DNA from: Burkholderiaceae bacterium
GTDB lineage: Bacteria > Pseudomonadota > Gammaproteobacteria > Burkholderiales > Burkholderiaceae_F
DNA length: 64,000 nucleotides
Direction of reading: 5' to 3'
NCBI GenBank assembly: GCA_022843955.1
Contig: JALHMQ010000001.1
Span: 124,001 to 188,000, forward strand
The position numbers and the translations under genes were made by a program. Below the pieces are notes generated by a model. The model was not told the DNA's origin. It worked only from the letters and a program-made list of their open reading frames with translations, and did no database searches. This document shows, one piece after another, positions 54,133 through 63,492 of this stretch (positions are counted from its first letter, which is position 1; each line of letters begins with the position of its first letter).

Positions 54133-54755
54133 CTGAACGTGTTCGTATCAAGATTTGTGGCCTCACCCGCGCTGCCGACGTCGCCGCAGCAGTGCGCTTC
54201 GGTGCCGACGCCATCGGCTTCAATTGCTATCCGCGCAGCCCGCGGTGCGTCGACCTCGACTCGCTGGCAAGTCTTGCGAGCGCGTTGCCTGTGTTCGTCA
54301 CCCCCGTGCTGCTGTTCGTCGATGCACTCGACCACGAGGTCCGACGCGCACTCGACCGTGTGCCGCACGCCGTGTTGCAGTTCCATGGCGCCGAGATCGA
54401 GGCCGACTGTGCGCGGTACGGTCGGCCGTACCTGCGCGCGGTCGGCATGGCCGAGGGGGTCCGTTTGTTAGACTGCGAGCGCCGTTTTGAGAGTGCGTCG
54501 GCACTTCTGGCCGACACACCCAGCGCAGGCCATGGTGGCAGCGGACAGGTTTTTGACTGGGGTCGCTTGCCGGCGGTCAGCGAACGCAGCAAGCCTTTGA
54601 TCCTGGCGGGCGGCCTGGACGAATTTAACGTCGCGCATGCAATCCGGACGGTGCGACCGTATGCCGTCGATGTCAGCAGCGGCGTCGAGCGAGAAAAGGG
54701 CGTCAAGGATCCTGCCCGAATCGAGCGATTCATCGCCGCCGTCCGCGCGGCATAA
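54129..54755 (+). CDS. trpF: Phosphoribosylanthranilate isomerase
   Basis: Third committed tryptophan step, a TIM-barrel Amadori isomerase of 208 residues. Landmarks: RIKICGLTRAADVAAAV with catalytic Cys10, FGADAIGFNCYPRSPR, VLQFHGAEIEADC, and the phosphate-binding end PLILAGGLDEFNV and VDVSSGVEREKGVKD with catalytic Asp. Start ATG 54129 overlaps the truA stop. trpB follows by 21 bases. Confidence 0.96.
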   Translation: MTERVRIKICGLTRAADVAAAVRFGADAIGFNCYPRSPRCVDLDSLASLASALPVFVTPVLLFVDALDHEVRRALDRVPHAVLQFHGAEIEADCARYGRPYLRAVGMAEGVRLLDCERRFESASALLADTPSAGHGGSGQVFDWGRLPAVSERSKPLILAGGLDEFNVAHAIRTVRPYAVDVSSGVEREKGVKDPARIERFIAAVRAA

Positions 54756-54776
54756 ACGAGACCAGCAGCCTGATCA

Positions 54777-56024
54777 ATGAAATACGACCTGCCCGATGCA
54801 CGCGGCCACTTCGGCCCCTACGGTGGCATCTTCGTCGCCGAGACGCTGATGCACGCGCTCGCCGAACTGCGCGACGCCTACGAGCACTACCGCAAGGATC
54901 CGGAGTTCGTGGCGGAGTTCGAGCGCGAACTGAAGCATTACGTCGGCCGTCCAAGCCCGATTTATCACGCCCGGCGCTGGAGCGAACTGCTCGGCGGCGC
55001 GCAGATCTATTTCAAACGCGAGGACCTGAACCACACCGGCGCGCACAAGGTGAACAACACGGTGGGGCAGGCGCTGCTCGCCAAGCGGATGGGCAAGCCG
55101 CGCGTGATCGCCGAGACCGGTGCCGGACAGCACGGTGTCGCCAGCGCCACTGTGGCTGCGCGCTTCGGCATGAAGTGCGTGGTCTACATGGGTTCGGAGG
55201 ATGTGGGTCGCCAGGCGGCGAACGTCTACCGGATGAAACTCCTGGGGGCCGAAGTGGTGCCGGTGGAGTCCGGTTCGCGCACGCTCAAGGATGCGCTGAA
55301 CGAGGCGATGCGCGACTGGGTGACCAACGTCGAAAACACCTTCTACATCATTGGCACCGTCGCTGGACCGCATCCGTACCCGATGATGGTGCGCGACTTC
55401 AACTCGGTGGTCGGCAAGGAATGTCTGCGTCAGATGCCGGAGATGGTCGGGCGCCAACCCGACTACGTGATCGCCTGCGTGGGCGGTGGCAGCAATGCCA
55501 TGGGGATCTTCTACGACTACATCCCGCACGACGCCGTGCAACTGATCGGCGTGGAGGCAGCGGGTGAGGGGCTCACGACGATGCGTCACGCCGCCAGCCT
55601 GCAGATGGGCTCGCCGGGCGTGTTGCACGGAAACCGCACCTACCTGCTGCAGGATGAGAACGGCCAGATCACCGAAACGCATTCGGTGTCGGCGGGCCTG
55701 GACTACCCGGGCGTTGGGCCGGAGCACGCGTGGCTGAAGGACTCGGGCCGCGCCCAGTACGTGGGCGCCACCGACGCGCATGCCTTGCAGGCGTTCCATG
55801 ATTGCTGCCGCATCGAAGGCATTATTCCGGCGCTCGAGTCGAGTCATGCGCTGGCCCACGCCGCCGCACTCGCGCCCACGCTGCCGAAGGACAAGATCCT
55901 CCTGGTGAATCTTTCGGGCCGAGGCGACAAGGACCTGCACATCGTGGCCGAGGCGGGCGGCCTGGAGTTCTTCTGCCGCGCGTCCTGCCGCGAAGCGACC
56001 CTCGCGTTCCGGGAGAAGCGCTGA
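54777..56024 (+). CDS. trpB: Tryptophan synthase beta chain
   Basis: PLP subunit joining indole and serine, 415 residues from ATG 54777. N-terminal segment [23 protein letters not shown] lysine Lys91 in [34 protein letters not shown], the phosphate loop [15 protein letters not shown], and the C-terminal [10 protein letters not shown] are all typical. Stop and trpA start overlap by one base (TGATG, 56022-56026). Confidence 0.97.
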   Translation: MKYDLPDARGHFGPYGGIFVAETLMHALAELRDAYEHYRKDPEFVAEFERELKHYVGRPSPIYHARRWSELLGGAQIYFKREDLNHTGAHKVNNTVGQALLAKRMGKPRVIAETGAGQHGVASATVAARFGMKCVVYMGSEDVGRQAANVYRMKLLGAEVVPVESGSRTLKDALNEAMRDWVTNVENTFYIIGTVAGPHPYPMMVRDFNSVVGKECLRQMPEMVGRQPDYVIACVGGGSNAMGIFYDYIPHDAVQLIGVEAAGEGLTTMRHAASLQMGSPGVLHGNRTYLLQDENGQITETHSVSAGLDYPGVGPEHAWLKDSGRAQYVGATDAHALQAFHDCCRIEGIIPALESSHALAHAAALAPTLPKDKILLVNLSGRGDKDLHIVAEAGGLEFFCRASCREATLAFREKR

Positions 56025-56853
56025 TGTCGCGCATCCAGGGCCGTTTCGCCGCGCTGCGCGCGCGCGGTGGCAAGGGCCTGATTCCCTATATCGCTGCGGG
56101 CGACCCTTCGCCTGACCTCACCGTGCCGATCATGCACGCGCTGGCGCGTGCCGGCGCCGATGTGATCGAACTGGGCGTGCCGTTTTCTGATCCGATGGCC
56201 GACGGCCCGGTGATCCAGCGTGCCACCGAGCGCGCGATTCGCCAGGGCGTCGGTCTGAAGCAGACGCTGGGCTTCGTCGCCGAGTTCCGCAAGACGGATG
56301 CAATGACACCGGTGGTTCTGATGGGCTATGCCAATCCGATCGAGCGTATGGGTCGCACGCAGTTTGCGGCGCAGGCCGCGGCGGCGGGCATCGATGGCGT
56401 GCTGGTGGTCGACTACCCGCCCGAGGAGTGCGAGGAGTTTGCCGCGGACATGCGTACCCACGAGATCGATCCGATCTTCCTGCTGGCACCGACCTCGACC
56501 GACGATCGCATTGCCCGGGTAGCCAAGGTGGCCGCCGGCTACATCTACTACGTGAGCCTGAAGGGCATCACCGGCGCCGGACACCTCGACGTCGGCTCGG
56601 TTGCCGCCAAGCTGCCGCTGATCCGCGCACACACCGATGTGCCGGTCGGCGTGGGCTTTGGCATCCGCGACGCTGCCAGCGCGCAGGCGGTGGCGCGCGT
56701 GGCCGATGCGGTGGTGATCGGCTCGCGCATCATCCAGGAACTGGAAAACACGCCGCCCGGCCATGCGGTCGCCGCGGTCGAGCATCTGTTGACCGATATT
56801 CGCCGGGCGATCGACGAGATCGCCCCCGACACCACCCCGCGCAAGGAGGCTGC

Positions 56854-56857
<4 letters not shown>
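56024..56857 (+). CDS. trpA: Tryptophan synthase alpha chain
   Basis: Cleaves indole-glycerol phosphate to indole; 277 residues from ATG 56024. Catalytic Glu49 and Asp60 are in [18 protein letters not shown], and [38 protein letters not shown] and [16 protein letters not shown] complete the TIM barrel. The stop overlaps the accD start (ATGA, 56854-56857). Confidence 0.97.
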
Positions 56858-57720
<863 letters not shown>

Positions 57721-57766
57721 TCATTCCTACTGCCGGCCAAGGCCCCTTGGCCTGCAGCGCCTCGAC

Positions 57767-59065
57767 ATGACTTCACCTGACTCGCTGGAAGCGTGGCTGG
57801 CGCACATCGAGCGCCTGCATCACCGCCCAATCGACCTCGGGCTCGAGCGCGTGAAGGCGGTGGCCGATCGCCTGGGCGTGCGCTTCGACTGTCCGGTCGT
57901 CATCGTCGGCGGCACCAACGGCAAAGGCTCGACCTGCGCGATGCTCGACAGCATCTTGCGCGCCGCGGGCTACCGCGTTGGCGTGTACACGTCACCGCAC
58001 TTGCTGCGCTTCAACGAACGGGTCCAGATCAACGGCGAGCCTGCCGATGACGCGATGCTGGTCGAGCAACTGCAGGCGGTGGAAGCAGTGCGTGGCGACG
58101 TCTCGCTTACCTATTTCGAGTTCACCACGCTGGCGATCCTTCGCCTGTTGATGCAGCAGCGCCTGGATGCAGTGATCCTCGAGGTGGGCTTGGGTGGGCG
58201 ACTGGACGCAGTCAACATCATTGATTCCAATGTCTCGATCATCACGTCGATCGACATCGACCACGTCGACTACCTCGGTCCGACGCGCGAGCACATCGGC
58301 TTCGAGAAGGCGCACATCTATCGCGCTGGGCGACCGGCGATCTGCGCCGACCCACAGCCGCCTCGCTCGCTGCTGGACGTGGCGCGCACTCTGGGCGCCG
58401 ACCTGTGGCTGTTCGGGCGTGACTTCAACTACGCCGGCATGGACTATGGCAAGGGACTGCAGCAGTGGTCCTATGGCGGCCGTGTGCAGCGGCGGGCCAG
58501 CCTGCCGTATCCCGCCTTGCGTGGTGCCAACCAGCTGCTCAACGCTGCCGGTGCGCTGGCCGCGCTGGAGGCGCTTGGCGATCGTCTGCCCGTCAGTCAG
58601 CAGGCGGTCCGCACCGGCCTGCTGACGGTTCAGATCCCCGGCCGATTCCAGGTGCTGCCGGGTCGTCCCACCATCGTGCTTGATGTCGCCCACAACCCGC
58701 ACGCGGCGGCGGTCCTGGCGCGGAACCTCGATTCACAGGGCTTCTTTCCGGAGACGCACGCCGTGTTCGGCATGCTCGCCGACAAGGATGTGCGCGGTGT
58801 CATCGGGCATGTAAAGCAGCGCATCGATCACTGGCACGTCGGTCCCACCGGCGGCGCGCGCGGGTTGAGTGCAGCCCAGGCGGCGACATACCTGCGCGAG
58901 GCGGGGGCGACCTCGATCACGGAGCATGAGACGCTCGAGGCAGCCCATGCCTGCGCCTGCGAGCGCGCCGACCCCGATGCTAGGATCGTCGTGTTCGGCA
59001 GCTTCACGACAGTGGGCGCGGTGATGCGCTTCGAAGAAGAGCGGCGGATGGGGCAGCGGCAATGA
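57767..59065 (+). CDS. folC: Dihydrofolate synthase / folylpolyglutamate synthase
   Basis: Mur-ligase-family enzyme that adds glutamate to dihydropteroate and folates; 432 residues. ATP loop VIVGGTNGKGSTCAMLDSIL, YTSPHLLRFNERVQING, ILEVGLGGRLDAVNII with metal-binding Glu, and SIDIDHVDYLGPTREHIGFE are typical. VLDVAHNPHAAAVLARNL marks the C-terminal domain. Start ATG 57767, 46 bases after accD. The stop overlaps the next start (ATGA). Confidence 0.96.
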   Translation: MTSPDSLEAWLAHIERLHHRPIDLGLERVKAVADRLGVRFDCPVVIVGGTNGKGSTCAMLDSILRAAGYRVGVYTSPHLLRFNERVQINGEPADDAMLVEQLQAVEAVRGDVSLTYFEFTTLAILRLLMQQRLDAVILEVGLGGRLDAVNIIDSNVSIITSIDIDHVDYLGPTREHIGFEKAHIYRAGRPAICADPQPPRSLLDVARTLGADLWLFGRDFNYAGMDYGKGLQQWSYGGRVQRRASLPYPALRGANQLLNAAGALAALEALGDRLPVSQQAVRTGLLTVQIPGRFQVLPGRPTIVLDVAHNPHAAAVLARNLDSQGFFPETHAVFGMLADKDVRGVIGHVKQRIDHWHVGPTGGARGLSAAQAATYLREAGATSITEHETLEAAHACACERADPDARIVVFGSFTTVGAVMRFEEERRMGQRQ

Positions 59066-59898
59066 AGTGGGCGTTCTGGCGTGCCTCGGATGCGAGGTCC
59101 GAGTCGTCACGCGGTGCGACGCGACAGGCAAGCGACGATGGCGATCCGGGTCGGGTCGACCCGGCGACGGCGCTGAAGATTCGGGCGCGACGGCGACTGA
59201 TCGGTGCTGCAGCGCTGCTGCTGGCGGCGGTCATCATCGTGCCGATGGTGCTCGACCCCGCGCCGCGGCCCGTGGCAGACACAGTGCCGATTCAGATCCC
59301 GAGCGAGAAGACTCCTTTTACGCCACGCCTGCCGTTACCGCCTGTACCGGATCCGGCGCAAGGGCAGGGCGGACCTGTGGTCGATGCGCCGGCGGATCCG
59401 CCACCTGCGCAAACGCGCAAGGAGGGCGACGCCCCGGCCGATGGCAAGACTGCGGCCCAGGCTGGCGACACAGCGGCGGGGAAGGGTCCGGAGAAGACCT
59501 CGGATAAGACGTCAGACAAGATCTCAGACAAGACCGCGGAGAAAGACGCCGACAAGGCAGCGCCCAAGGCCACGGCCAAGGACACAACCAAGGCGACGAA
59601 GGACGCCGAAGCACAGCGCGCGAAGGACCTTCTCGAAGGTCGAGCGACGACAAGTGGCAAGGCGGGCACAGGCAAGTACCTGGTCCAGGCCGCCGCCCTG
59701 CGCAACGAAGGTGCGGCGCGCGAGATGGCCGCAAAGATCAAGAAGGCCGGCTTGCCGTCGTTTACGGAGCGTGTGCAGGTCAGCGACGGTCCGCGCTGGC
59801 GGGTCCGTGTCGGACCCTATGCTTCACGCGAGGAAGCGGAGTTGGCGCGCGCGCGGCTGCGCGAACTCGGAACCAGCGCCGACCTCATCACGCCATGA
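59062..59898 (+). CDS. SPOR-domain protein (DedD-like)
   Basis: 278-residue inner-membrane protein anchored by one helix (about 48-66, LIGAAALLLAAVIIVPMVL), followed by a Pro-rich stretch and a low-complexity Asp/Lys/Thr/Ala linker with repeated SDKT units (about 135-180). The C-terminus (about 205-278) is a SPOR domain, KYLVQAAALRNEGAAREMAA and RWRVRVGPYASREEAE, which binds denuded septal peptidoglycan. It probably acts in cell division like E. coli DedD, which has the same folC-dedD-cvpA-purF setting. Start ATG 59062 overlaps the folC stop. Confidence 0.9.
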   Translation: MKWAFWRASDARSESSRGATRQASDDGDPGRVDPATALKIRARRRLIGAAALLLAAVIIVPMVLDPAPRPVADTVPIQIPSEKTPFTPRLPLPPVPDPAQGQGGPVVDAPADPPPAQTRKEGDAPADGKTAAQAGDTAAGKGPEKTSDKTSDKISDKTAEKDADKAAPKATAKDTTKATKDAEAQRAKDLLEGRATTSGKAGTGKYLVQAAALRNEGAAREMAAKIKKAGLPSFTERVQVSDGPRWRVRVGPYASREEAELARARLRELGTSADLITP

Positions 59899-59911
59899 GT
59901 ACGCGCGACCG

Positions 59912-60400
59912 ATGAACCCGATCGACTGGGTGATCGTCGCGGTCGTCGCCTTGTCGGTGCTGCTGGGCGTGCTGCGCGGTTTCGTGCGCGAAGTGATGTC
60001 GTTGGCGGGCTGGGTCGTCGGCATCTGGCTCGCCATCACTCAGGCCACAGCGCTCGGCCGAGCCCTGCCGATCGACCTGCCCTGGCCCGGGGCGCGCACG
60101 GCGCTGGCAGCGCTGGCGATCGTTCTCGGCTGCGTCGTCGCCGCTGCCATCGTCGCGTGGATCATCGGCAAGTTTCTCAGCGCCGTGAAGCTTTCCGGCA
60201 CCGATCGTTTCATCGGCGCACTATTCGGTCTGTTGCGTGCCATGCTCGTGCTCGCGTTGCTGGCGTTCTTCGCCGGCCGCACGGCGCTTGCGCAACAACC
60301 GTGGTGGCGCGATTCGATTCTGTTGCCGCATGTCGAAGCGGCGGTACGATTGGCCGCCCCGTTGCTGCCACCGCCCGTGACTGCCGGCAGCAAGATCTAG
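59912..60400 (+). CDS. cvpA: CvpA family protein
   Basis: 162-residue inner-membrane protein with about four helices: DWVIVAVVALSVLLGVLRGF, MSLAGWVVGIWLAITQA, LAALAIVLGCVVAAAIVAWI, and LLRAMLVLALLAFFAG, plus the conserved DRFIGALFGLLR turn. In E. coli CvpA affects colicin V production and bile resistance. Start ATG 59912; the open frame continues upstream through the SPOR gene in another frame and is not coding there. Precedes purF, the usual order. Confidence 0.92.
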   Translation: MNPIDWVIVAVVALSVLLGVLRGFVREVMSLAGWVVGIWLAITQATALGRALPIDLPWPGARTALAALAIVLGCVVAAAIVAWIIGKFLSAVKLSGTDRFIGALFGLLRAMLVLALLAFFAGRTALAQQPWWRDSILLPHVEAAVRLAAPLLPPPVTAGSKI

Positions 60401-60425
60401 CGTTCGCATCTGGGAGTCCGCTGCA

Positions 60426-61946
60426 ATGTGTGGAATCGTCGGCGTCGTCGCCACTTCGCCGGTCAATCAGCTGCTCTACGACGCCTTGCAGTTGCTGCAG
60501 CACCGCGGTCAGGACGCTGCCGGCATCTCCACCGCCAACGGCAGCATGTTCCACATGTACAAGGGCAATGGCTTGGCGCGCGACGTGTTCCGCACGCGCA
60601 ACATGCGCTCGCTGCCGGGCACCTCGGGCATTGCCCAGGTCCGCTATCCCACCGCCGGATCGGCCAGCAATGCCGAAGAAGCCCAACCGTTCTACGTCAA
60701 CGCGCCGTTCGGCCTGACGCTGGTGCACAACGGCAACCTCACCAATGCCGCGTTGCTCAAAGACGAGATGTTCCGCATCGATCGGCGGCACATCAACACC
60801 AACTCCGACTCGGAAGTGCTGCTCAACGTGCTTGCGCACGAACTGCAGTTGTCGAGCGAAGGCCTGCGCCTCGACCCGGCAGCCATCTTTGCCGCGGTGA
60901 GCGGCGTGCATCGGCGCCTCAAGGGCTCCTATGCGGTGGTGGCGCAGATCGCTGGCTACGGCATGCTGGCGTTCCGTGACACCTTCGGCATCCGCCCGCT
61001 GTGCCTGGGCGCGCTGGAGACCGACGGCGGCACCGAATACATGGTTGCATCGGAGTCGGTCGCGGTCGAAGGCCTGGGTTTTCGCTTCGTGCGCGACATT
61101 GCGCCGGGGGAGGCGGTGTTCGTCGACTTGGACGGCCGCTTCTTCAGCCAGCAGTGCGCGGCCAAGACCAGTCTCAATCCGTGCATCTTCGAGTACGTGT
61201 ACCTGGCGCGGCCGGATTCGGTGATCGACGGCGTGTCGGTCTATGGCGCCCGCCTGCGCCTGGGCGAGTACCTGGCGGCGCGCGTCAAGACCAAGATGCC
61301 GGTGAGCGACATCGATGTCGTGATGCCGATTCCCGACTCGAGCCGGCCGGCGGCGATGCAACTGGCGAGCAAGCTCGATCTGCCGTATCGCGAGGGCTTC
61401 ATCAAGAACCGCTACATCGGTCGCACCTTCATCATGCCGGGGCAGGCGGTACGCAAGAAGTCGGTGCGACAGAAGCTCAATACCGTCGCGGTCGAGTTCA
61501 AGGGCAAGAACGTGCTGCTGGTCGACGATTCGATCGTGCGCGGCACGACGATCCAGGAGATCGTCAGCATGGCCCGCGAGGCAGGCGCAAGGAAGGTGTT
61601 CGTCGCATCGTCGGCGCCGCCGGTGCGCTTTCCGAATGTCTACGGCATCGACATGCCGACGCGCGCCGAACTGATCGCGGCCAGCAAGAGCGAAGAAGCG
61701 ATCCGCGTGGAGATCGGCGCGGACGCGTTGATCTACCAGGACATCGATGATCTCAAGCAGGCGGTGCGCGACTGCAATCCGGCGCTCACGCGATTCGAGG
61801 CCTCGTGCTTCGACGGCGACTACATCACCGGCGACGTGACCGCGGCCTATCTCGATCATGTCGAGCAGGCCAGGATGGCGCCCAAGGTCGCCGACGAAGG
61901 GCCGCGCAACCAGCTGAGTCTGGCGATCGAGTCGGCCGACGCCTAG
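60426..61946 (+). CDS. purF: Amidophosphoribosyltransferase
   Basis: First step of de novo purine synthesis, 506 residues. The glutaminase begins with MCGIVGVV; Cys2 becomes the N-terminal nucleophile, and LLQHRGQDAAGISTANG and LVHNGNLTNA follow. The phosphoribosyltransferase part has DVVMPIPDSSRPAAMQLASK, GFIKNRYIGRTFIMPGQ and the PRPP loop VLLVDDSIVRGTT (about 362-374). Normal length. Followed by the SAM-II-like leader of metZ. Confidence 0.97.
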   Translation: MCGIVGVVATSPVNQLLYDALQLLQHRGQDAAGISTANGSMFHMYKGNGLARDVFRTRNMRSLPGTSGIAQVRYPTAGSASNAEEAQPFYVNAPFGLTLVHNGNLTNAALLKDEMFRIDRRHINTNSDSEVLLNVLAHELQLSSEGLRLDPAAIFAAVSGVHRRLKGSYAVVAQIAGYGMLAFRDTFGIRPLCLGALETDGGTEYMVASESVAVEGLGFRFVRDIAPGEAVFVDLDGRFFSQQCAAKTSLNPCIFEYVYLARPDSVIDGVSVYGARLRLGEYLAARVKTKMPVSDIDVVMPIPDSSRPAAMQLASKLDLPYREGFIKNRYIGRTFIMPGQAVRKKSVRQKLNTVAVEFKGKNVLLVDDSIVRGTTIQEIVSMAREAGARKVFVASSAPPVRFPNVYGIDMPTRAELIAASKSEEAIRVEIGADALIYQDIDDLKQAVRDCNPALTRFEASCFDGDYITGDVTAAYLDHVEQARMAPKVADEGPRNQLSLAIESADA

Positions 61947-61995
61947 GCGAAGCACCGCTCAGCGCCCTCCATCTGACTGATAGCATTCGCTTCGC
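61947..61995 (+). promoter_or_regulatory. Long-range inverted repeat after purF, overlapping the riboswitch
   Basis: GCGAAGC (61947-61953, beginning at the purF stop) and GCTTCGC (61989-61995) are perfect complements 35 bases apart. The right arm covers the first bases of the riboswitch P1 stem (61993-61997), so the two structures would exclude each other. No promoter for metZ is obvious in this interval. Confidence 0.4.
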
Positions 61996-62045
61996 GCCGA
62001 TTTGAGCTCAGCTTGCGGGCGCGTAACAAATCCAGCTAAAGCGGC
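61992..62045 (+). promoter_or_regulatory. SAM-II (SAM-alpha) riboswitch aptamer upstream of metZ
   Basis: The sequence follows the SAM-II layout I recall from the env-12 metX aptamer: P1 arms CGCGC (61993-61997) and GCGCG (62019-62023); GATTTG (61999-62004) pairing with CAAATC (62027-62032) as the pseudoknot; and the conserved AGCTAAA (62034-62040). Linker TAA (62024-62026) and loop length also fit. An intrinsic terminator begins 12 bases later. AGCGG (62040-62044) can pair with CCGCT (62060-62064) of the terminator's left arm, giving a possible antiterminator. Ligand binding should reduce metZ expression. Recognition is by eye; a covariance search was not possible. Confidence 0.85.
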
Positions 62046-62057
62046 GGCCCGACTAAG

Positions 62058-62088
62058 GCCCGCTCTGCTGTGCTGAGCGGGCTTTTTC
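62058..62088 (+). terminator. Intrinsic terminator between the SAM-II aptamer and metZ
   Basis: GCCCGCT (62058-62064) pairs with AGCGGGC (62076-62082), plus a C-G pair into an 11-base loop, followed by TTTTTC. It lies directly behind the aptamer and 17 bases before the metZ start, the place expected for a riboswitch-controlled terminator; it would also end purF transcripts. Confidence 0.85.
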
Positions 62089-62104
62089 ATTTCCAGTGGC
62101 GAAA

Positions 62105-63295
62105 ATGAGCGAAGAATTTCGGTTTGACACCCGCGCAGTCCGCGCGGGCACCCAGCGCAGCACGTTCAACGAACACAGCGAAGCGCTGTTCCTGACATCC
62201 AGCTTCGTCTTCAAGTCCGCGGCCGAGGCGGCAGGGATGTTTGCCGGATCCGAGGACGGGTTCGTCTACTCGCGCTTTTCGAATCCGACGGTGCGCATGT
62301 TCGAGCAGCGCCTGGCCGCACTCGAAGGGGCGCAGGATGGCCTGGCCACGGCCTCCGGCATGGCGGCCATCCTGTCGACCGCGTTGGCGGCCGTCAAAAC
62401 GGGCGACCACATCGTCTGCTCGGCCAGCGTGTTTGGTGCGACCGTGCAGTTGTTCAGCACGATCCTCGGTCGCTTTGGGGTGGACACCACCTATGTGCGT
62501 GGCGCGGATCCGGCGGCATGGCGCGCCGCGATCACGCCGCGCACGCGACTGCTGTTCTGCGAGACGCCGTCCAACCCGCTGATGGAGATCGTCGATCTGG
62601 CGGCGCTGGCCGCGCTGGGGCGCGAGAGCGGGGCGCTGACGGTGGTGGACAACTGCTTTTGTACCCCGGTGATGCAGCGGCCATTCGACTTCGGGGTCGA
62701 TGTGGTCATCCACTCGGGCACCAAGTATCTGGATGGGCAAGGACGCGTTCTCGGCGGCGCGGTGCTGGGCAAGCGCGACTTCATCCGCAACGCGCTGCTG
62801 CCGATCCTGCGCAGCGCCGGCCCGTGCCTGTCGCCATTTAACGCCTGGGTGCTGCTCAAGGGACTGGAGACGCTGGGAGTTCGACTGCGCGCGCAATCGG
62901 CCGCCGCGCTCGAACTTGCCCGCTGGCTCGAGACCCAGCCCGGCGTCTCGCGCGTCTTCTTCACCGGGCTGGAGTCGCATCCGCAGGCCGCGCTCGCCCG
63001 CCTTCAGCAGCGCGGCCCCGGCGCGGTGCTCACGTTCGAACTCGCCGGCGATTCTGCCGAAGCGCAGCGCGCCCGCGCCTGGCGCGTGATCGATGCCGTA
63101 CAACTCATGTCGATCACCGCCAACCTTGGCGACACGCGGACCACGATCACTCATCCGTCCAGCACGACGCATGGCCGCCTGACGCCGGAAGCGCGTGCCC
63201 AGGCCGGCATCACCGAAGGCCTGGTACGGATCGCCGTCGGACTGGAGGACGTCGCCGACCTGCAGGCCGACCTCGCGCGCGCACTCGTCGCCTGA
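62105..63295 (+). CDS. metZ: O-succinylhomoserine sulfhydrylase
   Basis: PLP enzyme converting O-succinylhomoserine plus sulfide to homocysteine, 396 residues from ATG 62105; GTG 62096 would add three residues. Typical MetZ start FDTRAVRAGTQRSTFNEHSE, ALFLTSSFVFKSAAEAAGMF, YSRFSNPTVRMFEQRLAALE, and PLP lysine Lys207 in HSGTKYLDGQGRVLGG; the C-terminal SITANLGDTRTTITHPSSTT closes the active site. Downstream of a SAM-II-like riboswitch and terminator, so probably repressed when SAM is high. No strong ribosome site is visible. metY, at 31.5-32.8 kb, would do the same job from O-acetylhomoserine. Confidence 0.95.
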   Translation: MSEEFRFDTRAVRAGTQRSTFNEHSEALFLTSSFVFKSAAEAAGMFAGSEDGFVYSRFSNPTVRMFEQRLAALEGAQDGLATASGMAAILSTALAAVKTGDHIVCSASVFGATVQLFSTILGRFGVDTTYVRGADPAAWRAAITPRTRLLFCETPSNPLMEIVDLAALAALGRESGALTVVDNCFCTPVMQRPFDFGVDVVIHSGTKYLDGQGRVLGGAVLGKRDFIRNALLPILRSAGPCLSPFNAWVLLKGLETLGVRLRAQSAAALELARWLETQPGVSRVFFTGLESHPQAALARLQQRGPGAVLTFELAGDSAEAQRARAWRVIDAVQLMSITANLGDTRTTITHPSSTTHGRLTPEARAQAGITEGLVRIAVGLEDVADLQADLARALVA

Positions 63296-63450
63296 CGGTG
63301 CGTCGGGGCACTTTGGTGCGCCCGGCGGACGCGGCACCATCGGCCTGCCATCTTCGACTGAACGGCTGAGGGCAGCGGTTGGCAAGCACACAGCTAGACC
63401 GAGCGGTGGATGCCCTTTAGACATCTGCGTCTTTACGCTGTGCCGGTGGT

Positions 63451-63469
63451 GGACGCCCTACTGGCGTCC
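63451..63469. repeat. 7-bp inverted repeat before the cytochrome gene
   Basis: GGACGCC (63451-63457), loop CTACT, GGCGTCC (63463-63469). It lies 23 bases before the cytochrome start and could influence its translation. The rest of the 63296-63492 spacer shows nothing recognisable. Confidence 0.4.
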
Positions 63470-63492
63470 CATGGCTGACGCTAGGGATGTGC

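Noticed and set aside
63296-63492. Cyclic-di-GMP (GEMM) riboswitch before the cytochrome gene
   Set aside because: A few similar bases, but the conserved GEMM core and its paired stems are not present; only a 7-bp hairpin is seen.
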